In this document: one piece after another, positions 8,504 through 16,753 of the stretch
Position numbering within the stretch: the first letter of the stretch is position 1
Layout: each line of letters opens with the position of its first letter
NCBI RefSeq assembly: GCF_004765785.1
Contig: NZ_SBIT01000006.1
Coordinates: 248,001 to 312,000, forward strand
DNA from: Halorussus ruber
Lineage (GTDB): Archaea > Halobacteriota > Halobacteria > Halobacteriales > Haladaptataceae
DNA length: 64,000 nt
Direction: 5' to 3'
Program-made: the position numbers and the translations under genes
Notes under the pieces: model-generated
Told to the model about the DNA's origin: nothing
Database searches by the model: none
What the model saw: only the letters and a program-made list of their open reading frames with translations

Positions 8504-8658
8504 ACCGACGTACCTACCTCGCCTCGCTCGTCACGGGGTCCGGCGCGCTCGGCGGCGGTATCGCCCTCGCCGACCTCCGACCGGGGAGGTACCGGTTCCT
8601 ACTGGTCGGGACCTCGCCCTATCTGGCGACCGAGTTTCAGGTTCTCGACGGCGAGTAG
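8500..8658 (+). CDS. 52-residue exported or membrane-anchored peptide
   Basis: ATG at 8500 overlaps the regulator's stop as ATGA, and the frame ends at 8658. The product starts MNRRTYLASLVTGSG, a Tat-like twin-arginine motif with a hydrophobic run (GALGGGIALA), followed by a short tail with SPYLATEFQVLDGE. I know no family for it. The coupled start and signal-like N-terminus argue for a real gene; it could instead be the remnant of a longer exported protein. Function unknown. Confidence 0.5.
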   Translation: MNRRTYLASLVTGSGALGGGIALADLRPGRYRFLLVGTSPYLATEFQVLDGE

Positions 8659-8755
8659 GGACGAGTGCCCCGAAAGTACGAGGAGGGCCGCGCACCCGAC
8701 TACGGGTTTCGCTCGGTGTTACAAGTGACATCCTTGGCGGACTGAAAGGGCGACC

Positions 8756-8792
8756 GCGAACCGCGCGAGGGCTTTCGAGGACGTTGCTGTCC
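8756..8792 (+). repeat. 37-bp dispersed repeat, copy 1
   Basis: These 37 bases match the reverse complement of 23783-23819 with one mismatch (core GAGGGCTTTCGAGGACGTTG). Copy 1 lies 19 bp outside the left-end region of the TnpB element. Copy 2 is in a noncoding gap 15 kb away. Confidence 0.6.
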
Positions 8793-8818
8793 CGTTTACC
8801 TGAATTGAGGCGCTAAGG

Positions 8819-8861
8819 CCCCTTCCTCAACGAACGAGCGAAGCGAGTGAGTAGGGTGGGG
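8819..8861 (+). repeat. Left-end imperfect hairpin of the IS element
   Basis: CCCCTTCCT (8819-8827) pairs imperfectly with AGGGTGGGG (8853-8861). The loop contains GAACGAGCGAAGCGAG. The 3' arm is identical to the right-end hairpin's 3' arm, supporting its role as an element end. Confidence 0.65.
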
Positions 8862-8960
8862 ATACAGCGCCGCACGGTTCTCAAACACGTTCGACGCTCG
8901 GCGCACAGACCCACCATTTCTATCGGCATCTTTATGGAGTATCGTGTGTATCATACTTAT

Positions 8961-9083
8961 GTGGCAACGCGCAAGAACATCACCGTCCGCGACGACCAAG
9001 AGGAGTGGATTCAGGAGAATCACCTGAACCTCTCCCGATTCGTTCAAGACAAGTTGGACGAACTCATCGAAGAGCGCTCGTAG
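8961..9083 (+). CDS. 40-residue ribbon-helix-helix-like protein associated with TnpB
   Basis: I chose GTG at 8961 because the conserved part begins there (MATRKNITVRDDQEEWIQ). The ORF could be extended upstream but that part looks noncoding. The product has a beta-strand NITVRDD followed by two helices (EWIQENHLNLSRFVQDKLDE), the Arc/CopG-like fold. Its TAG stop directly abuts the ATG of tnpB. Such short ORFs recur upstream of haloarchaeal IS1341-type tnpB genes and probably bind the element's own promoter; that role is inferred. Confidence 0.7.
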   Translation: MATRKNITVRDDQEEWIQENHLNLSRFVQDKLDELIEERS

Positions 9084-10307
9084 ATGAACTACAACTACAG
9101 GTATCGACTCCGACCGTCCGACGCTCTCGAACAGCAGTTAGCGTGGACTGTCGATACCTGTAGACAGGTCTACAACCACTTCCTCCACCGACTCAACCGC
9201 ACCGACGACACCTCGGCCTACAGCGAACAGAAACGCCTGCCGAGCCTCAAGAAGTGGTGGAGTGACCTGAAACAAGTTCACTCGAAGGTGCTACAGAAAG
9301 TCGTTCAAAGACTATACGACAACCTCTCGACGCTTCGCGGTCGTAAAGAGAACGGCCACCGCGTCGGCCAACTCAAGTGGAAAGCACCGGGCGAGTATCG
9401 CAGTTTCACCTACAGCCAATCCGGCTTCAAGCTCAAGAACACGAGCGGTCGGACAAAACTGTGGCTCTCGAAACTCGGAGAAATCCCGCTCACCTTCCAC
9501 CGCGAGTTGCCCGACGACGCCGAAATCAAGACTGTCACGGTCAAACGCGAACCGACCGGCAAGTGGTACGCCATCCTCGGCGTCGAAACCCCCGACGACC
9601 CGCCCGCGAAACCGGAGAATCCCGAGCGGTGCGTCGGTATCGACGTAGGGATTCTCAAATACGCCCACGACACCGACGGCATGGCGGTCGAATCACTCGA
9701 CCTTTCAGACGAACGCGAACGCTTGGAACGCGCCCAACGCGACCTTTCGCGGAAACAGCACGGGTCCGCGAATTGGGAGGAACAGCGCCGTGTCGTGGCC
9801 GAACGCCACGCCGAGTTGAAGAACAAGCGTCGGGACTTCCTTCACAAGTTGTCAAACTACTACGCCCGCGAGTACGACCTCGTGGCGGTCGAGGACTTGG
9901 ACGCGAAGGGCTTGGTCGAGCTACCGGGCAACTCGCGGAACCGGGCAGGCGCGGCGTGGGGCACGTTCCTACGGATGCTCGAATACAAGTGCGAGCGTGA
10001 GGGGACGCACTTCGTGGCTGTGAATCCGCGCGGGACGACGAAAGAGTGCGCGTCCTGTGGTGTTTCGACGGATAAGCCGTTGTGGGTGCGCGAACACTCC
10101 TGCCCGGCGTGTGGGTTCGAGGCGGATAGAGACGCGAACGCGGCGTGGAACATCCTTTCTCGCGGCGTCAAGAAGCAGTTAGGAGCGGGACGCTCCGAAT
10201 CAACGCCTGTGGAGACTGCGCTCCCTGTGTCCTCGGTTGTGGATGCAAAGCGCGTCGTTGAAGCAGGAAGCCCCACCCTCAAGCGCGAGCCGTCAGGCGA
10301 GCGGTAG
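9084..10307 (+). CDS. tnpB: TnpB RNA-guided endonuclease, IS1341 type
   Basis: 407 residues, full length for TnpB. The N-terminus (MNYNYRYRLRPSDALEQQL) is the usual helix-turn-helix start. The RuvC triad appears intact: Asp187 in CVGIDVGILKYA, Glu270 in LVAVEDLDAKGL and Asp350 in DRDANAAWNIL. A zinc ribbon uses Cys322/Cys325 (ECASCG) and Cys340/Cys343 (CPACG). TnpB proteins cleave DNA using a guide RNA from the element's right end, which helps the element persist. All key residues are present, so it is probably active. It follows the small ribbon-helix-helix ORF with no gap. Confidence 0.93.
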   Translation: MNYNYRYRLRPSDALEQQLAWTVDTCRQVYNHFLHRLNRTDDTSAYSEQKRLPSLKKWWSDLKQVHSKVLQKVVQRLYDNLSTLRGRKENGHRVGQLKWKAPGEYRSFTYSQSGFKLKNTSGRTKLWLSKLGEIPLTFHRELPDDAEIKTVTVKREPTGKWYAILGVETPDDPPAKPENPERCVGIDVGILKYAHDTDGMAVESLDLSDERERLERAQRDLSRKQHGSANWEEQRRVVAERHAELKNKRRDFLHKLSNYYAREYDLVAVEDLDAKGLVELPGNSRNRAGAAWGTFLRMLEYKCEREGTHFVAVNPRGTTKECASCGVSTDKPLWVREHSCPACGFEADRDANAAWNILSRGVKKQLGAGRSESTPVETALPVSSVVDAKRVVEAGSPTLKREPSGER

Positions 10308-10325
10308 GGTGGGGTAGTTCACTTC
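10180..10325 (+). ncRNA. Predicted omega (reRNA) guide scaffold at tnpB 3' end
   Basis: In TnpB elements the guide scaffold overlaps the 3' end of tnpB and the right end, with the spacer just outside. Here the right-end hairpin (10271-10314) has a perfect 9-bp stem, CCCCACCCT with AGGGTGGGG, and spans the tnpB stop. The guide would begin near 10323 (TTCTGCTATACTGGGCG). The 5' boundary is a guess; existence is inferred from the family. Confidence 0.5.
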
Positions 10326-10443
10326 TGCTATACTGGGCGTGAGACTTCAAAATCTCGACTCGAAAATAAATTAGTAAACCGACAGACCAATTCCGCGGTC
10401 GGGGAACCGCGGAAATCGGGTACTTTCGCTCTGCTTCGACCGA

Positions 10444-11199
10444 CTACAGCGGCGTCCACTCGGTCACGAGTTCGCGCCGGGGAACGTGCCAGCGCTGTTG
10501 GGCGTCGTGGTCGTGTTCGACGGGGTCCACCGCGCGAAGTTCGATGACGGCGTCCACGTTCGAGACGAGCGACTGGACGCGCTCGCTGTCGTACTCCTCG
10601 GTGAGGACGTAGTGGGCCATCCCGTTGTGCTTGCGGACGTGCCCGCCGACCATGCTGAGACACCGCCGGACGGCGTCCTCGCCGTAGTGGTCCACGAGCG
10701 GGTCGAGCGAATCGACGCCGACGCGCAGGTCGGCCGGTCGGAGGTCGTTCGCCTCGGCCACCACGTCGTCGATGGTATTCACGAGTTCGGACTGGAGGCC
10801 CTGTAGCTCGGGGTCGGCGACGTGGGTCTCCTGAATCCCGGCGAGTTCGGCGGGCGCGTCGGCGTTCGCGGCGGACGCGACCGACCGCGGCGCGCCCGCG
10901 TGGTTCAGGATGCGCGCCGTCTCGCCCAGCGGCCGAGGCGTCTCCTCGGGATTGGGAAGGCGCTCGGCGATGCTCTCGGGCGTGGCGTCGGTGACGGCGA
11001 CGACCCGGTGGCGAATCGACTCGGCGTCGCCGAGCAGGTTCTCGCTCGCGCGCGTGAACAACTCGCGTGGCGCGTCGCCGACGACCAGCAGGTTACAGCC
11101 GGTCGCCTTCAGCTCGTTCAGCAGGCTGAGGAACGCGGTGAAGTCGTCTGGCGGTACGTCGTCGTCTGGTCCCCGAACGACGGACTGGTCTGTCGTCAT
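10444..11199 (-). CDS. DUF7504-like haloarchaeal protein
   Basis: 251 residues, acidic, no signal or membrane span. The start of the core (LLNELKATGCNLLVVGDAPR) looks like the first strand and loop of a RecA/KaiC-like fold but has no Walker A Lys. Later segments (HRVVAVTDATPESIAERLP, DLRVGVDSLDPLVDHYGEDA, MAHYVLTEEYDSERVQSLV) fit alternating strand-helix units. I match it to DUF7504 from memory of haloarchaeal proteins with this layout. Its neighbour across a 440-bp AT-rich gap is a 45-residue DUF7503-like peptide opposite a CHAT protein, a grouping I recall elsewhere in haloarchaea. Biochemical role unknown. Confidence 0.6.
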   Translation of the reverse strand: MTTDQSVVRGPDDDVPPDDFTAFLSLLNELKATGCNLLVVGDAPRELFTRASENLLGDAESIRHRVVAVTDATPESIAERLPNPEETPRPLGETARILNHAGAPRSVASAANADAPAELAGIQETHVADPELQGLQSELVNTIDDVVAEANDLRPADLRVGVDSLDPLVDHYGEDAVRRCLSMVGGHVRKHNGMAHYVLTEEYDSERVQSLVSNVDAVIELRAVDPVEHDHDAQQRWHVPRRELVTEWTPL

Positions 11200-11228
11200 A
11201 GCGAGGTCGTGTATGGACTTCCTTCTTT

Positions 11229-11240
11229 TCGCTTATAAAT
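11229..11240 (-). promoter_or_regulatory. TATA box of the DUF7504-like gene
   Basis: Minus-strand TTTATAAG lies about 35 bp upstream of the start codon at 11199. This places transcription start around 11209 and predicts a leader of roughly 10 bases. Confidence 0.55.
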
Positions 11241-11637
11241 TTTCCCTATCATGGTATTACTTTCATATAATACTAACACGAATGATGGGCCGTCACTCGG
11301 GTTTCGTCGCTATTCTCGGCTGTGAGGGGTTTGGAGAACCGAAAGTTCACGATGAGAAATGTCTTTTCATTGCTTAAATATATGAAAAGTATTATCTAAA
11401 ACCTAGAATTAATAGTGTAGAACATGTATTTCGTTTCTAAACGTGACGGGTTGAGGCGGCCGTCGTCGCTCGGCGTCTCCTCGGACGCTCCCCCGATATT
11501 ATTCCCGACAAGAATAAGTTTCTACGGATTATTAATAAAATTGGCAGTCTTCTCGATTCTTAGGGTTTCTATCTCCTTTTTGCTCTAGGCAATATTTAGA
11601 AAAATAGATAATAACTGATGTGTTATGGTTTGATGTG
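11241..11637. other. AT-rich intergenic region before the small membrane peptide gene
   Basis: No credible gene is seen. The region is much more AT-rich than its surroundings (for example CATATAATACTAACACG near 11263 and several A/T runs at 11380-11620). It should hold the promoter of the 11638 ORF; an AATATTTAGAAAAA stretch at 11591-11604 is a TATA candidate. The unusual composition suggests either a long regulatory region or transferred DNA. Confidence 0.4.
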
Positions 11638-11775
11638 ATGGCACACAGCGAAAACGTCACGGAATGGCTCGCGGAACACCCGAAGATGATGGGCGCGCTT
11701 TGGATGTTACTCTTCGTTCTATCCCAGACAGGAGTTGCATTTGCGGGTGGGTCAAGCGCGAAGGCTGGACCTTAA
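11638..11775 (+). CDS. 45-residue single-span membrane peptide, DUF7503-like
   Basis: ATG at 11638, TAA at 11773-11775. The layout is an acidic N-terminus with WLAEHPKMMGALW, one hydrophobic helix (MLLFVLSQTGVAFA) and a short Gly/Ser tail ending AGP. This is the pattern of the tiny haloarchaeal DUF7503 proteins. Its stop overlaps the end of the convergent CHAT gene by four bases. The close pairing with a caspase-like protein suggests the peptide may be a membrane partner or substrate; that is inference. Confidence 0.6.
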   Translation: MAHSENVTEWLAEHPKMMGALWMLLFVLSQTGVAFAGGSSAKAGP

Positions 11776-14114
11776 ACAGTAAAGAACTCGTCTGTCCACA
11801 AAAGTTTTCCATCAACAACTAACGGTTCAGAGTTCGAGTTAAACGCCTCCCGAAATTCATACGTTTTTGTTCGGCATTTAATCCCACCCCCTCCTGCAAT
11901 ATGTCGGGTATCAATTTTATCAAGATGCATTCGTAACGAAGAGCCGATATTATAGCCTCGAATTGGATAGGAGTGCGCTTCGACGAGAAGTTCTTCCGTA
12001 TCCAAGTCTTCGTCGCCCGAATTTCGTTGTATGTGGTACATAGACGGTAGTCCATTCTCACACTGTGCAAGCGTCACACCGGGGTCACCGACTACAACGT
12101 ACTCCCGGCCGAGCGACGTGTATTCTCGTACAATCGTCATCGCGTGACCGATTGTGAACCCGTGGAAGAACAACCGGGCTAGCGTCTCGCCGACTTCGAC
12201 CGCGCCAGCGTTCCAGAGGTCGGCTAGACTCACGACCGCGGCCCTCGCCCCTGACTTTACCAGTTCGATACCCTGGTCGTGGGAGCGACAGCCGTTGAGG
12301 AGGACTGTCTCCGCGCCGGTCTTCTCTATCTCCTCGGCGTCCACGATGCCGTCCGCGCATTGGAACCCGTGGCCGTCGATGTGGCCGATGAAGTGGAACA
12401 TGTCGCTGTCCGCCGCGAGGAGGTCCCGTAGTTCGTCGGTCGAGACGTCGAACTCGCAGGTGACGTTGGCCCGCAGGTCCTCGCGGTCGGCGTAGATTTC
12501 GGCCGCGGCGTCCCACTCCTCGCGCATCTCCTCGTCGTTGCAGACCACGGTAATCTCGACCGCGCCGTTCTCGGACGCCGTGACGTCGTGTTCGAAGGCC
12601 TCCTTGAGGAGTTTGGTCCCCTCGATCGGCGTGCGGTCGCCGATCCACGCTCGTTCGAGCGCGTCCGACTCCGGCAACGGCATGTAGCCGCCTTCGCCGG
12701 GGACGCCGCGCGCCGACTCGGCCTCCTCTCGGTCCGCACTCTCGGCCGGGTCCCCGTCGTCTTCCCAGTCCGCGTCTGCTTCGTCGCGCTGGTCGTCGGG
12801 GCGTTCGATGCCGTCGCTCCGTCGAATCGAGCGGGTCGTCCTCGCCGACCGGAGGAAGTCGTCGTCGCCGCCGTACTCGCTTCCGCGTTCGCCGCCGGAC
12901 TTGCTCCCGCGCTCGCCGCCGTACTCGTTCCTGCCCCCGCCACCGGCCCGCGCCGTCGAGGTCGGCGACCGGACGAACTCCGCAAGCGCCTCGCTGGTCT
13001 GGCGCTGGGCCTCGGTCGGCGACCACGCCTCGTCGCTCGCGGTCTTGACCTTGACCAGCGAGAGGTCGTTGACGACGTAGGGCATGAGTTCGGCCGCGTC
13101 GGGGCCGGGTTCGGCCTCGACGTGGGTGACTCGGTGCCACGGCGACTCGATGGCCGCGACGGCCTCGTCGTCCACCGCGAGGTAGTCCGCGAGTCGGTCG
13201 GCGATGGACGACTCGTACAGGTCCTCGAAGTCGAGGTCCGTGCGGGCCTCCAGCACGTCGCGCTCGTGGAGTTCGTCGGGGTAGAGTCCCTCGGTTCTGG
13301 TCACGCAGTCCAGCAGGAACACGCGCTTGAGGATGTCCTCGACCGACTCGCCGACCTCGCCCACGTCGCTCCCGAGGTACTCCGAGACGCCCGACTCGGC
13401 GGTCAGGTTGGCCGTCCCGCTCGGGACAATCTCGGCACCCAGATAGTAGGCCAGCGGCGCGACGGCGTAGACGTAGCCGTACTCCGGCGGGACCGCGATT
13501 CGGATGCCCGTCTCCGGCGCGTCGAGACCGTCGGGAATGTCCAACTCGTCGCCGCGCTCGATTCGAGGCGGGTGGCCTCGGAGCGTGGGCCACGACCGCT
13601 CGGGCGAGGTGGTCTTGAGCGCCGAGGAGAACGCCGACACCGCTTTCATCAGCGCCGCGGGGTCGTCGGGCACCGTAATCGTCGCCGCCGGAGAACTGTG
13701 ATACGACCGCGCGCCGACCTCGACTGCGGTTTCCCCGCCGAACTCGATTCTGACGGTCTCCTCGGTCGCGTCGATGGAGAGCGCGCCCGAGACTTGGAGA
13801 TAGACCTTGATGGGCGAGTGGAGTTCCAGCAGGTACTCGCCCTCGGGGAACTCCCGCGAGGTCGGCGGGTCGATGGACGTTCGGTGGTCTCCCTCGGGCG
13901 ACCGCACGTCCATCGGAATCATGTGGGGGAGCGTCACTTCGCCCGTCCGAATCCGACAGGCCGTGGCGACCGGGAAAGCGAACCGCTCCGGGTCCACCTC
14001 GGTCGGCTCGACCGGCGAGTCCGTCAGCAGCGAGAAGTGCCGCGTCTCGATGGGGTCGACGATGTCGAGACCGGCCTCCTCGGACAGCGGACGGAACTTC
14101 GGATGTGTGGACAT
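11772..14114 (-). CDS. CHAT-domain (caspase-like) protein
   Basis: 780 residues from the ATG at 14114. A GTG at 14177 would add 21 residues, but a TATA-like GATTTTTACG lies between them and favours 14114. The first 400 residues form a haloarchaeal conserved region with no named fold. Residues about 400-480 are a disordered Gly/Arg/Glu linker with repeats like GGERGSKSGGERGSEYGG. From about 500 on is the CHAT caspase fold. The catalytic dyad candidates are His578 in FHFIGHIDGHGF and Cys609 in LLNGCRSHDQGI. CHAT proteases act in immunity and programmed death in prokaryotes. Its neighbours are a tiny membrane peptide and a DUF7504-like protein. The substrate is unknown. Confidence 0.85.
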   Translation of the reverse strand: MSTHPKFRPLSEEAGLDIVDPIETRHFSLLTDSPVEPTEVDPERFAFPVATACRIRTGEVTLPHMIPMDVRSPEGDHRTSIDPPTSREFPEGEYLLELHSPIKVYLQVSGALSIDATEETVRIEFGGETAVEVGARSYHSSPAATITVPDDPAALMKAVSAFSSALKTTSPERSWPTLRGHPPRIERGDELDIPDGLDAPETGIRIAVPPEYGYVYAVAPLAYYLGAEIVPSGTANLTAESGVSEYLGSDVGEVGESVEDILKRVFLLDCVTRTEGLYPDELHERDVLEARTDLDFEDLYESSIADRLADYLAVDDEAVAAIESPWHRVTHVEAEPGPDAAELMPYVVNDLSLVKVKTASDEAWSPTEAQRQTSEALAEFVRSPTSTARAGGGGRNEYGGERGSKSGGERGSEYGGDDDFLRSARTTRSIRRSDGIERPDDQRDEADADWEDDGDPAESADREEAESARGVPGEGGYMPLPESDALERAWIGDRTPIEGTKLLKEAFEHDVTASENGAVEITVVCNDEEMREEWDAAAEIYADREDLRANVTCEFDVSTDELRDLLAADSDMFHFIGHIDGHGFQCADGIVDAEEIEKTGAETVLLNGCRSHDQGIELVKSGARAAVVSLADLWNAGAVEVGETLARLFFHGFTIGHAMTIVREYTSLGREYVVVGDPGVTLAQCENGLPSMYHIQRNSGDEDLDTEELLVEAHSYPIRGYNIGSSLRMHLDKIDTRHIAGGGGIKCRTKTYEFREAFNSNSEPLVVDGKLLWTDEFFTV

Positions 14115-14209
14115 AATTTGACAGCCCCCGAACGTGTACTGAAGACACTCAGTCGGAGCGTAAAAATCCTCGGGCACGTTTCACGATTCGGTGTCTCTCT
14201 CTGATTGTT

Positions 14210-15976
14210 TCACTCCGGTTTTCGCTCCCCGCCGGACCGTTTCAGCTCCGCGGACCCCGCCGGAACTCGGTACCTGCACAGGAGTTGCTTGGGCGCGTCG
14301 GCGGAATCGACGCTCCGGTCTACCGCGTACGCCGAGTAGACGAGTTCGTCTCGGCCGATTTCCACGGTCGCGTAGCCCCAGTGACTGCTGTCGAACCACT
14401 CGACGTGGGGATTCTCGGCCTGCAAGGCGTCCACGAACGTCTCGGTCGCCGTGTTCGGGAGTTCGTCCATCGCCACGAGGTTGTCGCTACTGACTGCCGG
14501 AGCCATGAACTCGACGCCCGCCCGCGACTCCCCGGACTGGCCGCCTGACCCTCCTCCCTCGTCGTCCGCGCTCGCGGTCAACTCGTACTCGGTCAGCAGG
14601 TAGCCCGCGAGATAGCTGTGCATGTCGCCGGTGAGCGCGACGAGGTTCTCGACGCCCGCCTCGTCGAGGCCCGACAAGATTCGCTGGCGCTCGGTGCGGT
14701 AGCCGTCCCACGCGTCGGCGTTGACCGTCATCCCGCCGCCCTGCACGAACCGGAAGGCGGCCGCAAGCACCTCGTTGCCCCAGAGCTTCCACCGGGCGTC
14801 GGAGTCGGTCATCCCGTCGAGGAGCCACTCGCGCTGGGTGTCTCCGAGCATGGTCCGACCGGGGTTCTCCGCCGCGAGTTCGGCCGGGACCGACGCCCCC
14901 GGTTCGTCGGCTCCCGGCGGTGGCGAGCGATAGAGGCGCTCGTCGGTCACGAACAGGTCCGCGAGGTCGCCGAACGCGAACGACCGGTAGAGCCGGAAGT
15001 TCTCGTGGATGGCGTCGGCGGGGAGGCTCCGATTGTCACTACCTGCTGGCTCGTACTTCGCTCGGACGGGGACGTACTCGGTGTAGGCCCGAATCCCCTC
15101 GACGTACAACTGGCGCATGAACTCGGGGTCCCCGCCGCGGGGGTGGCTCTCGGTCTCGGGGGCGTCGGTCTCGTAGTTCCACCACCGGTCGCTGACGATC
15201 TCGTGGTCGTCCCACGTGTGAATCAGAGTGTGGTTCCGGAGCGCGCGCCGGAGGTTCTCGTCCGAGCGATACGTCCGGTAGAGGTGCCTGAAGTCGTCTA
15301 AGCCCCACGCCTTCTCCTCGCCGCTCGGCAGGTCGATGGACCGGTCGCCCATCCCGTCGCCCGCGTACTCGTAGATGAAGTCTCCGAGGTGGAGCAGGAA
15401 GTCGGCGTCCTCCTCGGCGACGTGGCCGAACGCGCCGAAGTAGCCGTGGAGGTAGTTGTTGCACGAGGCGACCGCGAGGTCGAGCGAGTCGGGACTCCCG
15501 CCGGGTTTCGGCAGGGTGCGACACCGCCCGACCGCGCTGGCGTCGCCGTCGTAAACGAATCGGTAGAAGTACTCGCTGTTCGGGCCGAGTTCGCCGTCTA
15601 CGTCCACGACGGCGGTGAAGTCGCGCTCCGGGCCGAACGCTCCGGGCGGGACGGTGCCCCGATACGCGGCCCGGTCGAAGTTCTCGTCCTCGGCGACTTC
15701 GACGCGGAGAGGAGTCTCGCCGTCGTGGGCGTCCGGGGCGACGCGGGTCCAGAGCAGGACGCCCTTCGGGGTGGGACCGCCGCTTGCGACCGACTGGGGG
15801 AACACCGACGAGGCGCGCTCGCGCTCGACCGCAAACTCCTCGCTGTCGCCGGACTCGTCGGGCACGAGTCGCTCGGCGGCGGCCTCCTCGGCGGAGAGCG
15901 CCGACAGCGCTCCTCCGAGCGTGGCCGCTCCGGCGGCCTCCAGTACGTCGCGGCGAGTGTGGTTTCGTCCGGTCAC
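14210..15976 (-). CDS. PhoD-like alkaline phosphatase/phosphodiesterase
   Basis: 588 residues. Tat signal TRRDVLEAAGAATLGG near residues 7-22. An N-terminal fibronectin-like PhoD domain (FPQSVASGGPTPKGVLLWTR, then SEYFYRFVYDG) precedes the metallophosphatase core. Metal-site motifs are LAVASCNN, LLHLGDFIYEYAGD, THTWDDHEI-type sequence (IHTWDDHEIVSDRWW) and LTGDMHSYLAGYL. PhoD enzymes hydrolyse phosphodiesters or phosphomonoesters outside the cell using Ca/Fe and typically respond to phosphate starvation. It stands alone, with the CHAT gene downstream on the same strand. Tat export fits cofactor loading before secretion. Confidence 0.9.
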   Translation of the reverse strand: MTGRNHTRRDVLEAAGAATLGGALSALSAEEAAAERLVPDESGDSEEFAVERERASSVFPQSVASGGPTPKGVLLWTRVAPDAHDGETPLRVEVAEDENFDRAAYRGTVPPGAFGPERDFTAVVDVDGELGPNSEYFYRFVYDGDASAVGRCRTLPKPGGSPDSLDLAVASCNNYLHGYFGAFGHVAEEDADFLLHLGDFIYEYAGDGMGDRSIDLPSGEEKAWGLDDFRHLYRTYRSDENLRRALRNHTLIHTWDDHEIVSDRWWNYETDAPETESHPRGGDPEFMRQLYVEGIRAYTEYVPVRAKYEPAGSDNRSLPADAIHENFRLYRSFAFGDLADLFVTDERLYRSPPPGADEPGASVPAELAAENPGRTMLGDTQREWLLDGMTDSDARWKLWGNEVLAAAFRFVQGGGMTVNADAWDGYRTERQRILSGLDEAGVENLVALTGDMHSYLAGYLLTEYELTASADDEGGGSGGQSGESRAGVEFMAPAVSSDNLVAMDELPNTATETFVDALQAENPHVEWFDSSHWGYATVEIGRDELVYSAYAVDRSVDSADAPKQLLCRYRVPAGSAELKRSGGERKPE

Positions 15977-16306
15977 GAGTAGTCGCTCACGCCACGAACG
16001 TGTATAAACAGAGCGCTAATGACGAACAGCGAATTCGGTTGATATATCTTCATTCTTGTCCCGAACATGTATTTAATTGGATTGTATCTATCTAGATTGC
16101 TTAACCGAACATATTTATTTCTCTCAACGTCCCGCGCGACTCGCACGTCCCGGGCGACCGTCCGCGTGCATCTGGAACCGGTCTAGTCTCCGAGTTCGCC
16201 CGGATTGAATCTGGTGTCCGAACGACGGTTCGGCAGTCGAGCGCCCATCTCTGTTATCTGACGAATAACCGGTTTATTTATCACCTCTACTCGTCATTGC
16301 CGAGAC
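15977..16306. promoter_or_regulatory. Divergent promoter region of phoD-like and universal stress genes
   Basis: A 330-bp gap between divergent genes. A TATA-like TTTATTTA at 16272-16279 is 28-35 bp before the stress-protein ATG (16307), which predicts an almost leaderless transcript. Two copies of CCGAACAT, each followed by an A/T-rich run, occur at 16061 and 16105. No ORF is supported here. Confidence 0.5.
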
Positions 16307-16753
16307 ATGGAACGCGCACTTGCAGTCGTGGACGCCGAGGAGTCCACCAAGGCCCTCGTCCGCGAAGCGGGCGAACTCGCCGCCGCGGTGGACGCCGAAC
16401 TGGTCCTGCTCCACGTCACGACCAACGACGAGTACGAGGAGATGCGCCAGACGATGGAGTCGATTCCGAACAGTCCGGTCGGCTACTCGGCCCAGAAGGC
16501 CCGCAAGGGTGCCGAGGAGTTCGCCGCCGACATCGGCCGCGAGGTCCTCGACGGCATCGACGTGGACTACGAGTCGGTCGGCGCGCTCGGCGACGAGCAG
16601 ACCGAAATCCTCGACACCGCCGAGGAGTACGACTGCGACCACCTCTTCATCGCGGGCGAGAAGCGCTCGCCCACCGGGAAGGCGCTGTTCGGCGACCTGA
16701 CGCAGTCGATTATCCTGAACTTCGACGGGCCGGTTACCGTCGTTACTGAGTAA
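16307..16753 (+). CDS. Universal stress protein (UspA family)
   Basis: 148 residues, the standard single-domain length. MERALAVVDAEESTKALVREA is the first strand and helix. The C-terminal nucleotide-binding motif is present in divergent form: CDHLFIAGEKRSPTGKALFG followed by DLTQSIILNFDGPVTVV. The usual G-2x-G-9x-G(S/T) is therefore close but altered (GEKRSPTGKALFGD), so ATP binding is likely but not certain. UspA proteins help cells survive stress by unclear mechanisms. It is a single-gene unit with its own near-leaderless promoter. Confidence 0.88.
   Translation: MERALAVVDAEESTKALVREAGELAAAVDAELVLLHVTTNDEYEEMRQTMESIPNSPVGYSAQKARKGAEEFAADIGREVLDGIDVDYESVGALGDEQTEILDTAEEYDCDHLFIAGEKRSPTGKALFGDLTQSIILNFDGPVTVVTE

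Larger units (their letters stand above)
8811..10325 (+). mobile_element. IS1341-type (IS200/IS605 family) element without tnpA
   Basis: The element carries a small ribbon-helix-helix ORF and tnpB and no Y1 transposase, so it would depend on TnpA supplied in trans. Both ends carry hairpins sharing the arm AGGGTGGGG: left 8819-8861 and right 10271-10314. These are of the kind TnpA recognises in IS200/IS605 elements. The exact termini are estimated from the hairpins and the right-end sequence GTAGTTCAC (10314-10322). No terminal inverted repeats or target duplications are expected for this family. Confidence 0.75.

Noticed and set aside
12588-14204. 538-codon plus-strand frame opposite the CHAT gene
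   Set aside because: Arg/Val/Asp-heavy shadow of a real gene on the other strand, with no motif.
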